Below the pieces are notes generated by a model that did no database searches, was not told the origin of the DNA, and saw nothing but the letters and a program-made list of their open reading frames with translations. The translations under genes were made by a program, and so were the position numbers. 64,000 nucleotides of DNA, taken from the NCBI RefSeq assembly GCF_042242105.1, contig NC_092014.1:13717874-13781873 (forward strand). Direction: 5' to 3'. Positions 25,262 to 35,012 of the stretch are shown piece after piece. Each line of letters begins with the position of its first letter. Position 1 is the first letter of the stretch. The DNA is from Pempheris klunzingeri. Lineage: Eukaryota; Chordata; Actinopteri; Acropomatiformes; Pempheridae.

Positions 25262-26736
25262 GGGCTCCAACTCTCTGTTGCTCATCCAGAGAGTCCTGCA
25301 GCTCGAGGAGACGTGTCCTCAGCGCTGACCCCTCCCCTTCATGACACGTCTCCATCAGGATGCGGTGCAGCTCCTCGTGATGGGCATGGCTCAAGGCCTG
25401 CAGGGCCGCCTCCTGCTCCTCATTCTTCATATTCAGAGAGTAAATCACCTGGAGAGCATCAACAAAGGGCAAAAAAAAGGTTGGTTTAAAATGCATTTGT
25501 TCATCATCTCTGTTAGGAGTAGGTCATGTTTTTTTCTCTTCACGGCTAAACATGAACTCACCACCACCACTCCACTCGACTGACATTTCATTATGGTCAT
25601 ATCTCATACTGACAATGTGCCCTCTACAGTCTAATTCCAACAGAAATTGTACATCACTGATTTTTTTTCTATTTATCTTTTACTCTTCATTGTGTTTTAT
25701 ATTCTTGGTTTGGCTCTCCGTGTCTCAGGAGAGCATAATTCCTTACCTTTGTTTTTCTGCAGTAGCTGAAAAGTTGGATTTTAGGGTTTTCTGTCCCTAA
25801 GGTCAAGAAAAAGTGCTTTCATGTAGCCTTCCCCCTATTTTTGGAACTAACTGCAGAATAATTTAAAGCAGAAACAGCCAGTCATTGTTGAGTTTGAGCT
25901 GACATTGAAAGATTTCATTGCAGAGTAATAGATTTTTGCACTTTGATAAAACAAGATTACAATTGGCCTATAAGCCTCGTTATTTGATTTGTAAGCACAT
26001 TTTGAGTATAAAACTTTAATAATACTTTTTATTTTTATTTTGCCTTTTTCTTTTACATGACCGAAAGGACTTAAATCTACATATTATCGTTTGGTGAAAT
26101 CCTCAGTTTCATTTTAGCTGACCTCGTTACAATTCAGATCCTAATGGATTCAGATGATCCACTCTGTGGGGTTGTGTCCTCTACATTTATTTAACAGGAG
26201 TACATCACAAACAGGATGAAAACTGACACCAATACTGGTTGGCAAACACAGACATTATGGAGCCAACATTTTGAGCTGGCAGCTTTATGATAACAAATAT
26301 TAAACTGACACTGACTGACATGGAATCACAGTAATCCCCAAACACAAATAATGGAGGTTACACAGCAACACTGACTGACAAACTGTGTATCTCCTGTAAA
26401 CAAAGTCTGAGTTCATATAGTCCAGGCGCTGCAGCTTCGTGCAGTGATTCTCCTGCCTGACAGCATGTGTGAAGCGTCTTCCCGATATAGACTGTGACTA
26501 ACATCTGAAATATGGTCTGTTTCTCCCCACTATTCACTTTACCCTCTATGCCATGTCTACAGTGTCATCATCTGCTCCTACTGACCCTGATGTCTCACTT
26601 ACCCACTTGCAGAGGTGTGTATGTGTGTGTTTGTGCATAAGCATGTGCATGGGTGTATGCAAGGAACACATAGGCTCATATTTTACCCAGACGCCTCCCT
26701 GTCTACAGCACACAGCTGGCACAGCACTGCCGGACA

Positions 26737-26790
<54 letters not shown>

Positions 26791-29285
26791 ATGTCACCAC
26801 CTCTCTCTTGTACACACACTTATATGGTTTCAACATTGTCAATCTGCAATCATTTATGATGTATTTCTTATCATTTAGCTACAGATATCGTTGGGGGATG
26901 CGACACCTTCTCGAATCCTAATCCCAAACCCTCGTCCCTCTCTTTGCCCTCGGCACTCGGACAGTACGTGACGCCGGCTATCCAATCATGTCATAGTGCA
27001 TGAACTTTGGCTCATAAACTATAACTCATGACTCAAAGGAATGAAAGGGACTCTGAATCGAGGGCAGGCTCTGTGGGGAATGTGTGTGTGTGTGTGCGCT
27101 GTTCTTGGCTGTCCTCAATGTCCAGTTTGAAAGTGAGATCAAAGAGGGAAGGAGGAAAATATAGCAGGAGAGAGGAAGAGAGAGGCCAATTTTGTGAGGG
27201 TTCTCCTCAAACTTGTTTAGATTTAAATTATATATACTAATATTACACCCATATGTGATTGTTGAACATCTTTTTTCAAATCCATGGGCATCAGTATTGC
27301 TGTTATAACAGACTCCACTCTTCTGGAAACGCTTTCCACAAGACTTGGTAAGCTGGCTGCAGACATGTGCTCCTATTCAGCTTGGGATGTTCAAACTCTG
27401 AAAAACATTTCTGTATGGCCCTGGTTTCGTGCGAGGGGATGAAAGGTCCTTCCCAAAACTGTTGCCACAGGATGAAACACAGTCAAGACATGAAGCATGC
27501 ACACATTTTCAGCTTTATGGTGTAAACCTGATGGGTTTGTACATAACCTACAAGAAGGAAATTGAAAAAATATATATCTTCTACATAATTCAGATTTTTC
27601 CTTTAAGACTTGCTCTTTTTAAAATGTTGGATGGTTTTTATCTCTTCAGATTTTTAAAAAACATTGAAATGACACAATCTGAGAAGATAAAATTACCACT
27701 TCAAAGTCCTGACACGCTCTCCCAGCTCGTCATCGCTTCATCTCAACCACTGATCTATGATTTATGTGAAACAGTGAACGTCTTGGGACACAAGACAAAT
27801 CTCAGAAGAATATTTTGATATTGAAATAAAATAAAATCCAGTCGAATCTCCATGTCATTATTTCTGTAGTCCCGCTATATAGCAAATGAAATATTTTCTA
27901 TCTTTATCTAAAAGCAATCCTGTGTTTTCCCTGGTAAACTTAAAGGGAGACTTTGTAACATTTGAAAGAACAAATCACACGTTAATAACACATTCCTGCT
28001 CACTGACAAATGAAAAGCTGAAACTTTAAACTCTTTTCCAACAGCCTTATTTGGTTTGGCTATGACCAGTAGCTTATGGTGGCTAATGTTAGCTTAAGTT
28101 GGCAAATTTTACATGGACATTGTTGTGTAACTGACACGAATGAGTCAGTTTATTGACTTTATGACTCTTCTTTACTTGTCTTTCTTTAATATGTTTTATT
28201 ATCTCGTATTTGGCGCCCGGGGCCACAGTGGCAACGGTTCATTGACGATACGTGGGCTAGCTTCAAGGTTAGCATAAACAACATGGCTGAAGTGAGCCTT
28301 TGATGAACATCGTCCTACTAATTAGCCGTCAACTCTTTATTTATCAGTATTGGACGTGCTAGCTAAAGCCGTAATGTTGTTTGAAGCCCACGTTCAGACT
28401 TGTGAATCTTAAAGTAGTTAAATAAGCTTTTTGGGAGTGGATTCTTAAAACGCTTGGCGTGGCAGCTTGGTCAGAGAGGGACGAGAGCCTCTTGCTACTG
28501 TAAATCCTGTCTCGAGATCCCCGTATTGATCCTGCCAGTCGATAATGTTATTCATGTAGCCTCACAAGCCTTATTGACAATAACTTATAGCCAGCAAAGC
28601 ATGAAATTAATATTCTGTCTACAGTGTAAAGGAGAGCCGGGACGAGGCTGTTGAAACAGGAGTGAGATGTAGAGTGAATGGTTGGTGCACAGAGGAGAGG
28701 TTAGGCAAAGAGACAAGCAAGCGTGCACACACTTTCTCTTACATCAGCCCCCTCTCCTACACACACACACACACACGCACACACACATATCAAAGAGGGT
28801 ACCGGGTGTGCTGGATTACAAAGCAGGGAACATTGTGACAGTGTAAGCTAGATAAGTACAGGAAATCACATAGACAGAATTAGAGCTGTCAATCAAAAGT
28901 GTGAGTGTATATGTGCACACAAACACACACTTTAATATGCTACTGTTGATCTCTGTGAGTCACGTAAAGAGACTCCTCTCCTCTCTGTATTCATGTGGGT
29001 GTGTGCTTGTCTGTTCACGCACAAGCTTATGTGAACATCCACAGCAGCTGGCCTGGTCAGCTCTCCTTTCTTCCCATTGGCTTGTTCCGCCATGTAAACA
29101 CACTCCGACGTGCTACTGGTTTATATTAAGCAGCACCCATTCAACCGGGGCAGACCACTCTCCCTGGCAGAGCGAGGGAGGGTGGTCGATGGAGATGGAG
29201 GGGGAAGGGAGCTGTGTAAGTCAAGCATAAGTGTGGATGGGTGAGTGGAGGGCCGACGTGAGGAGGTGTGTTAAGTACAAGTGCA

Positions 29286-29334
<49 letters not shown>

Positions 29335-29835
29335 CAGCCCCCATGTTCACAGAGAGCACGGGTTATTAAATATATAAGGTTACCACAGCTGACCCATTTC
29401 CTGCATCCTCTCCACTCTGCACCCTGCCCCAAAACACTCAAATAAACCATGTGCCACATGCCCAGCATCCCCAAGCTCAGAGAAAATGCTTACACCAAAT
29501 ATCGGATTTGATGATTCTTATATTTCATCAGCGCTCTGGGTTTTGGATTTATTTACTGTGGTCATCAAAGAGCTAAAGCAGGCTGACAGGCCTTGCATAA
29601 AGTTTCAAGAGAGAGAAACAAGTCCAGGCTTCCTTTTCATTGGGTTGCAAGGAGCAGAGGGGTATAAGAAGTGGGACTGGGCTGGCAAATTTCCCTAACA
29701 AGCACAGACACAAGTGCTGACCCCTCATCTGTGTCATCTTTGTTGGTGCGTGCCTGCGAGTCTGAAGAAGAAGCTCTCTGAACAACACACGCAAATACAA
29801 CTGCAGCATTTATTGCACTGCACACATGTGCTCCT

Positions 29836-29874
<39 letters not shown>

Positions 29875-31167
29875 CAGGCTACGCAGAGGTGAACCCATGA
29901 GGGATGATGGGAAGTGCACAGTCATCAGTAATTGTCATAGCTCAACAAGCGATGGGTCATGCCCTGCTTCTGTAAGCATTATTGTGCACCGGAGAGAGGG
30001 AGAATCCCCATATAGCACTGCTTACTGTATGAAACGCCAGAGCAGACACAGCTACTGCTGCTGCTGCAGCTGTCAAGCATCCCCAAACACTGATCAGTGT
30101 GCATGCACATGGAGGAGCATACACAGCAGGAGATGTTGGTGATACTGAGGGAATCATTCTTATCATGATAAAAAAAGGTTATTGATTACCAAATTGATTA
30201 ATTTTAACTTCAAATATCATTCCTTTGCTGGTCACAGCTTCTTCTAAGTGGGGTTCTGCTGCTTTTATCTGTTTCACATCACTGTTATCTGACACCTTTG
30301 GACACCTGATTTGTCTCTTGGACACACAGAAATATGATTTTGTGCCATCTTTGCAATAATATATATTTATTTATTTTTATTATTTATTTTTTTTAAACCG
30401 TCTTAACTGTAAATCGATGCAGGGCGACGACAATCCATAGATTAACCGATAATTACATCACTCTTAATTGTGTCCCCATTAGATTGGGCTCTCAGATTCT
30501 TGAAGCTCCGCAGCCTTCACCTAAAGCTCTCAGTGATCTCTAATGTCTGATTACTGTGTCAGTCACGAAGACGAATGAACCCCCGATCCAAGTTCCCCAA
30601 TCATTATCACAAGAGATCACGATGATTTGTAACACAGATCTCATCTATAACGTTGTTTAAAAATGTATGAGTTTACAGTGTCGATAAGCCTGCGGCAACA
30701 TTATATTCCTACTCTGTAGCCTACTTCTTATCTCTTATTGTTGTGCATAATTCTATATTTCTATAAATCATTTTCATTATACAACAATATTCTCTATAAA
30801 TATATATTTCCATTCTAGCTGTGGAGTGTGTTGGTGCCCCTCTAATAAGCCATCTATCACAGGATGATTGCAGGTCGCCTCCTCAGTATGTAATTATGTG
30901 GCAGCCATCAGATCGTCCAATCAGCCTGACACATGCAGTGACAGCGCGTCCGTCCGTCCGTCCGTCCGTCAGTCCGTCCGCCGGCGCGCCTGTCTCGGTG
31001 TCCCCGGCGGGTCTTACCTTGGTGAGCTGAGCGATCTTCTTGCACATCTTGCTGTGCATCTGGTAGTCGTACAGCTCCTGCTCGATGTTCGGGAACTCTG
31101 CCGCAGTCCCGTTAACGGCGGAGCCCGGCCCGGGGGGCTGTGCAGCCTTACCGGCGCCTGAAGCCAT
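11174..31167 (-). CDS. fam184b: FAM184B-like long coiled-coil protein
   Basis: FAM184-family protein, function not established. Eighteen exons on the minus strand: 31167-31018, 25448-25260, 24039-23365, 22743-22608, 22144-21993, 21823-21278, 20368-20261, 20149-19851, 19055-18905, 17722-17603, 17366-17234, 16929-16799, 16299-16184, 15950-15588, 15493-15379, 13719-13612, 11960-11563, 11246-11174. All phases agree and give 1320 aa (mammalian FAM184B is about 1060). Family landmarks are MHSKMCKKIAQLTKV and the LNMKNEEQEAALQALSHAH block in exons 1-2, LSERDQLIKRLV in exon 15, and the terminal QEWFTKYFSF in the last small exon. The middle is almost continuous Glu/Lys/Arg coiled coil (residues about 70-1125), then a Ser/Pro-rich tail (about 1165-1297). 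No membrane segment or signal peptide was seen. The name FAM184B rather than FAM184A rests on the ncapg-lcorl neighbourhood. Confidence 0.88.
11961..13611. other. fam184b intron 16, repeat remnants
   Basis: A 1.65-kb intron, mostly AT-rich. Around 12700-12900 there is a sequence that looks like part of a dispersed fish element (GCATATGGTTGATTATGCTGCAG read on the minus strand, then an A/T run). No exon that keeps the fam184b frame was found here. Confidence 0.5.
13612..13719 (-). CDS. fam184b: fam184b exon 16, 36 codons, weakly conserved
   Basis: Assigned from a strong pyrimidine-rich acceptor (CTTCCCTCCAG before 13719), a GTGAGT donor after 13612, phase 0 at both ends, and an encoded EERHQLQLHP...SRPGSVTPTMR. 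This sits where FAM184A has an F-Y-Q-L-E-L segment ending in a proline near the C-terminal part. Similarity to the paralogue is slight, so this is the least certain exon apart from the splice signals. Confidence 0.68.
13720..15378. other. fam184b intron 15 with SINE-like remnant
   Basis: A 1.66-kb intron. It contains a tRNA-like fragment near 14270-14360 (listed separately) and AT-rich unique sequence. No additional exon was recognised. Confidence 0.5.
14268..14360 (-). repeat. tRNA-derived SINE fragment
   Basis: On the minus strand the segment reads GTCCCGGTAACGTAGTGGTC then, about 30 bp on, CCTTGGTTTGATTCCC. These resemble an RNA polymerase III A box (TAACGTAGTGG) and B box (GGTTTGATTCC) at tRNA spacing, preceded by tRNA-like leader bases. 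No cloverleaf of functional quality is expected: the acceptor stems do not obviously pair. A degraded tRNA-derived SINE head is the simplest reading. Confidence 0.5.
16303..16398. repeat. (CA)48 microsatellite abutting fam184b exon 13 acceptor
   Basis: About 48 uninterrupted CA units. On the minus strand this is a (TG)48 tract running to within 3 bases of the exon 13 acceptor AG (exon start 16299), replacing an ordinary polypyrimidine tract. Confidence 0.95.
16744..16975. repeat. TG and CA repeats on both sides of fam184b exon 12
   Basis: A TG-rich run (16744-16795) lies just beyond the exon 12 donor (exon end 16799 on the minus strand). A CA-rich run (16937-16974) lies just before its acceptor (exon start 16929). 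The 131-base exon is thus framed on each side by dinucleotide repeats within about 10 bases of the splice sites. Confidence 0.9.
17723..18904. other. fam184b intron 9 with two dispersed repeats
   Basis: Contains a segment around 17930-18130 beginning GGGGTGCTCCAGCAATTTAGG, typical of a short interspersed fish repeat, and copy B of the family described at 9725 (18370-18612). No exon or RNA gene seen. Confidence 0.5.
18370..18612 (+). repeat. Dispersed fish repeat, copy B
   Basis: Same block order and orientation as 9725-10030: AAAAATGCCAAAT, a TTCTCAAATATGAGAATTAGC variant of the core, TGCTTTTCTCTGTCC, a GTTGATCAAAA box, and an end at ATGATGAAATAATTGTTAATTACAG. It is clearly diverged from copy A, so an old insertion. 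Confidence 0.6.
19056..19850. other. fam184b intron 8, nothing recognised
   Basis: AT-rich intron of about 0.8 kb without microsatellite, repeat signature or open frame that can be supported. Confidence 0.5.
20369..21277. other. fam184b intron 6 with a hAT-like MITE end
   Basis: About 0.9 kb. At 20578-20640 it reads CCAGTCGTTCCCAACCAGGGG followed by GTGGGGACCCCTCAAGGAGTC. This is the familiar end of non-autonomous hAT-type elements spread through fish and mammal genomes. The rest is AT-rich. Confidence 0.45.
25222..25259. repeat. (CA)n microsatellite forming fam184b exon 2 donor
   Basis: The run ends at 25259 directly against exon 2 (exon end 25260). On the minus strand the splice donor is CAG|GTGTGTGTGTG..., so the first bases of the intron are the microsatellite itself. 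Confidence 0.93.
25449..31017. other. fam184b intron 1 (5.6 kb), repeat-rich
   Basis: The longest fam184b intron. It holds TG/CA runs at about 26741-26788, 28762-28790, 29290-29333 and 29838-29871, a Tc1-like remnant near 27260-27480, and a (CGTC)n tract at about 30948-30980 just inside the exon 1 donor. Frames such as the 129-residue one at 27429 overlap transposon debris and are not genes. No nested gene was found. Confidence 0.6.
27260..27485 (-). mobile_element. Degraded Tc1-like DNA transposon fragment
   Basis: Successive phrases match the order of a very common fish Tc1/mariner element read antisense to its transposase: CTGTTATAACAGACTCCACTC, TTCTGGAAACGCTTTCCAC, AAGACTTGG, CTCCTATTCAGC, then TATGGCCCTGGTTTCGTGC, GGGGATGAAAGGTCC and CCAAAACTGTTGCCACAGG. 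Segments between them are shortened, so this is an inactive internal fragment. No terminal inverted repeats were seen. Family assignment comes from recognising these phrases and should be checked by alignment. Confidence 0.6.
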
Positions 31168-31720
31168 AATGAACCCCCCCAAGGGAACTTTCCAGACCGG
31201 AGGATAGTCAGAAATGATCCTGCCGCCTCTCAGAAGAAAAATCCCACCAAAATCGCGTCAACTTTTCACTCGTGCATCTCATGCCTGTGTCGGTAGACCC
31301 CCTCCCGTGGACAGCAGCTCGAGCGATACGCTGGGAAACATTTTGGTAGTGGATCGGCGGGGCTCTCCTCCTGCGTTCCGGTTGTCGCCCCCCTCTCCCG
31401 CTATCCGCCCGGTGATCGCGGAGGTCACACGCTGGAAGTCCATCGGGGACGCGCTCGCGCCAGCCGACCCTTCCCTGCTGTCAACAGATATATCTTTTTA
31501 TAATAAGAGGCAGCGCTCGAGGATGAAGGCGTACGGTCCAACCACCTGTCTCGCGGCAGGGGCGGAGAGGGGCGTGTGTATCCTATGGAGCATTACCGGA
31601 GACAGCTGGAGAGGCGCACTGCTGCAGTGCTGCCCCGCCCCTACCGGAGCTGCTGTATCAATGCCGATCACCGTTTGGAGGAGGAAGAGGAGGAAGAGGA
31701 GGAGGAGGATGGGGGGATCT
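30945..31720. promoter_or_regulatory. CpG-rich promoter segment of fam184b
   Basis: GC and CpG content rises sharply around fam184b exon 1 and its upstream flank, in contrast to the AT-rich surroundings. It includes a (CGTC)n run (30948-30980), exon 1 (31018-31167) and a CCCGCCCC GC-box-type motif near 31633. The segment ends in GA-rich triplets at about 31678-31710. Position and composition suggest the transcription start of fam184b lies within about 500 bp upstream of the ATG. No transcript evidence is available. Confidence 0.6.
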
Positions 31721-34255
31721 TTGGGGTCTATAGTCTTGTGATTTTACTCCATCAGTCAGATACGTAACAGATCATTGACACTATAAGGACTCCAGACACT
31801 GTTTTTTATTGGAAAAGTACATCTTGGCTCATCAGTATTACTTCTACCTCCACCTCTACCAGCACTGACCAGTTTGCCATAGTCAAAAAATATTGTTTTT
31901 CTTCTAAATAAGTCTGTAGTACCTGCTTTACCCGTGCTAGTCCCCAGTGAAGCTCCAAAAACACTTTATCCTACACTTCCCACAAGGCACTCTTTTCATT
32001 AGACCCTCACTCTCTGGTAAATGTCTTTCATGCCCTCGTATGCGTCTGTGTTGGAGACAAATCGGAGGTCTTTCACCAGCTGAATATTATCACTCCGTGA
32101 TGGGTAAACTGACCTGTATTTGTAAAATTGGTGGAGTGCCCCTTTAACGGTCACAGCCATATGGTTGGATTAACCTGTAAGGAGGTCCCTGCCTACATCA
32201 TTCACCCACCACTCCTGTTCTCTGCCCTCTCACCTCCAAGTTCACACAGCAGACGATGCTGTGGGCTGCAGATCCCGGACATCTGTGCCACATTAATACT
32301 TGAACCCAGATCTTCTGTGTGGTAACTTTATTAAACACAGTTTTATTCAGGATTACGCACCATTTGGGGCTTGTGTCCAACAATTTACAAAACTTTTTTT
32401 CTATACCCACAGCCATGTCCACCTCCCGCAGCAGTTGGCCAATTAATGCTGAGCCATGAACGCGGGCAGGATTTGAACTACTCCCAAGTTCTCCTTTTTC
32501 ATTCTTCCATCAGTTTTAATATATCCAATCGAGTGCAACAACACTGCTCAGCACATTTTGACTCACTATATCTTATTGAAAACATGTTTTACTTACGACA
32601 TCTCAACTGTTCGGTAGAGGCCAATATTTCAAGAAAGGTGGGGTCTGTTCATAAAAAAACATTGATTTTTGTTATTAGTGCCCCAAGGAAATAAAATATA
32701 TAAAGAATACATTTTTTCATTTTTTTTTCTTGGTGAGGAGGTTAAAAGGTTAATACCCCTCCTTTTAGTGTGGTCATTTGGAACGGCTATAAGCAGTTTT
32801 TTGTTTAGACTAGACTTCCTCTGACGGAGCATCATCGTACCACCTAGTTTGTTTGAAGCATACTGAGACCTTAAGTCCCCACAGGACTAGATAACAATGC
32901 AGGACCAGCCTTAGTGTTTGTCATTAATCAAATGACCTGGTGCTACAGGGGACCCTAGGCTTTGCCCATTTTGTAATCACAGCGAGATACCACCACACAT
33001 ATCACTTTAAAAGTCTAAATAGATACTTATGTGTGTTTAATGGAGCAAGTCAGACCATAAATATTTGACTGTGAGTTTGTAAATGAGTGCAAGGTAATGA
33101 GAAGTGATAGTTTGATGATTGAACGTTTAAGCAGTTTGTGTATCTCTTTGGAAAGCATCCGGATGTCTGAAGATGACCCTGAGTTAGTGCCTGTGAATTT
33201 ATAGACACACTAGAGGCTGTTTTTTCACTTCTTTTTAGCTCATGACATAGTAGGTGTATAGACTAATGGGGAGACTTTTAGCTCCTGCATCCTCCAGCAT
33301 TAATATTTAATATGATAATACTCCTCTCAGATAATCCTACGCCCACATGCACGTCGATCTAAAGCAGAAGCCAGAGAGAGTACACTCTACATTAGATTGA
33401 TTTCCAGCCATAGATGGCTGTGGAAATGCTTGTTCGTGCCCTTCCCATGGGTGAGCTGTCTGCTGTGACCCCTTCACAGCTGCCCGGCAGCTGTAGCCTT
33501 GGACATCTCACCAATAGTGAGGTGCCCACTAGTAGCTTTATATGGTTCAAATACAGGACATGAAATAATAGCAGATCAATGATTGCTGGGTTATTTCATC
33601 CAGTCAAAATTAAGCCACACAGCTACCTGCTTATTTTAAATTACAACCTATGAAAAATAACCCAGAGCCCAGTATATGGGATGTAAGTGTTGTAAACTAA
33701 ATGTTTATATGTGGTCTAACACATTCTCTGCAGTCAGTGCCTCAATGTAGAAAAAGATAGGATTTTTTCCCCCTCAGTTTGTCCTCATAGGCATCACTAA
33801 CGCATCAGCAGTGTACGAGCATTTGAGTCATTCTTCTCAATAAAAATATTTGAAATCATATTTTAGGTCAAACAATGAATGTCAGAATGCTAAAAAAAAA
33901 GTTACTCTGAACCTTTAAAAAATATTATTTGATTTTTCAGCTTACAAGAAGACAAGAAGATTTTTTTTTGTATTGGTTAATCTAACACTTATGAACCCAG
34001 TGAATCATATAATCATTAAATCTGTAAAATATCAGAAAAAAATAATATAAGAATGTCCATTAAGTGTCGTGGTGTTGTGCGATCAAGAGTCCAAACCTTA
34101 TGTGTAACCATTTTACAATCAAAACAGAGAAAGGCAGCAAATCTTCAACTGAGAAGCAATTAGAAGTTAATATTTGGCATTATTTGCTTATTAAAAAAAT
34201 AAAATAAAACGACAAATCAAATCTAAAGATAGCTGCCGCTTAATTTTCTAATTAA
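31721..34255. other. fam184b-ncapg divergent spacer, repeats only
   Basis: About 2.5 kb between the two promoters. It contains a repeat ending GGTGGAGTGCCCCTTTAACGG (roughly 31920-32150), AT-rich sequence, and near 34110-34270 a partial reverse copy of the dispersed family (AAAACAGAGAAAGGCAGCAA, TCTTCAACTGAGAAGC). No coding gene is supportable. Confidence 0.5.
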
Positions 34256-34366
34256 ATGATTAACCAATTATCATGTTTCATGTCTAACAGGCCTTCACCA
34301 TTGAGCCTACCGGTGGAGCCGCCTGCTAGCCGGAACTCAGGGCTCAGTAGTTCCTACGTACAACAA

Positions 34367-34429
34367 TACGTCATGACGTACCATTCAGGACAACAGTTCT
34401 CGCGAGAACAGACACCACTTGAATTTGAA
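34367..34429 (+). promoter_or_regulatory. ncapg promoter cluster: CRE-like palindrome, TCTCGCGAGA palindrome, CHR-like box
   Basis: Three promoter-type motifs lie within 63 bp, 340-400 bp before the ncapg ATG. A perfect 14-base palindrome TACGTCATGACGTA (34367-34380) contains two overlapping CRE/ATF half sites. A second perfect palindrome GTTCTCGCGAGAAC (34396-34409) contains TCTCGCGAGA, a known vertebrate core-promoter element. TTTGAA at 34424-34429 matches the cell-cycle homology region used by DREAM/MuvB at G2/M genes. A likely non-coding first exon ends at the donor after 34468 (AAAAG|GTACAT). Motif identity is direct; activity is inference. Confidence 0.65.
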
Positions 34430-34765
34430 AACAGGCGGCAGTGCTGCGAGAGGAAAACAGAAGAAAAGGTACATTTTAAAACCCCACAAGTTTAATTCTT
34501 CAATATAATATAATGTCTACATTAATAATTCGGTAAAAGATGATGTAAAGTGTCTCTAGGGAACTTAATCCCATACGATTTAGATAAACTATGTTGTTTT
34601 CCTGCTCGTCTTTCAGTGGGAGTTGGACTGAGGAGGGTCGACGTTAGCTAATGAGGCACCAGAGACCAACGGGCTGCTTCCGTGAGCTTTTAGTAAACAC
34701 GGTGCAGACAAGAAAGCTTATTCTGTCTTATCCTCTCTTTCAGTTTGGTCTCCTGTTAAGGAAAG

Positions 34766-34945
34766 ATGACCGCGGACAACGAAATAGACATTAAAGATGC
34801 GTTTCAGCGCGCTCAGAAGGGCCACAACAACAAGGCAAAGCTGGTGGCAAGCCTGAGGAGCCGCTACGACAAGGTGAGATCAGTGCGGAGGAAAGTGAAG
34901 CTGTCGTGTCCTCTCTACAGGGGCTAGTTTATGCTGTTGGACAGA

Positions 34946-35012
<67 letters not shown>

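Noticed and set aside
27429-27818. 129-residue plus-strand frame in fam184b intron 1
   Set aside because: Begins inside the Tc1-like relic. AT-rich composition and no recognisable protein.
34256-34495. 79-residue frame before ncapg
   Set aside because: Overlaps the promoter palindromes and a likely untranslated exon. No family resemblance, and a donor interrupts it.
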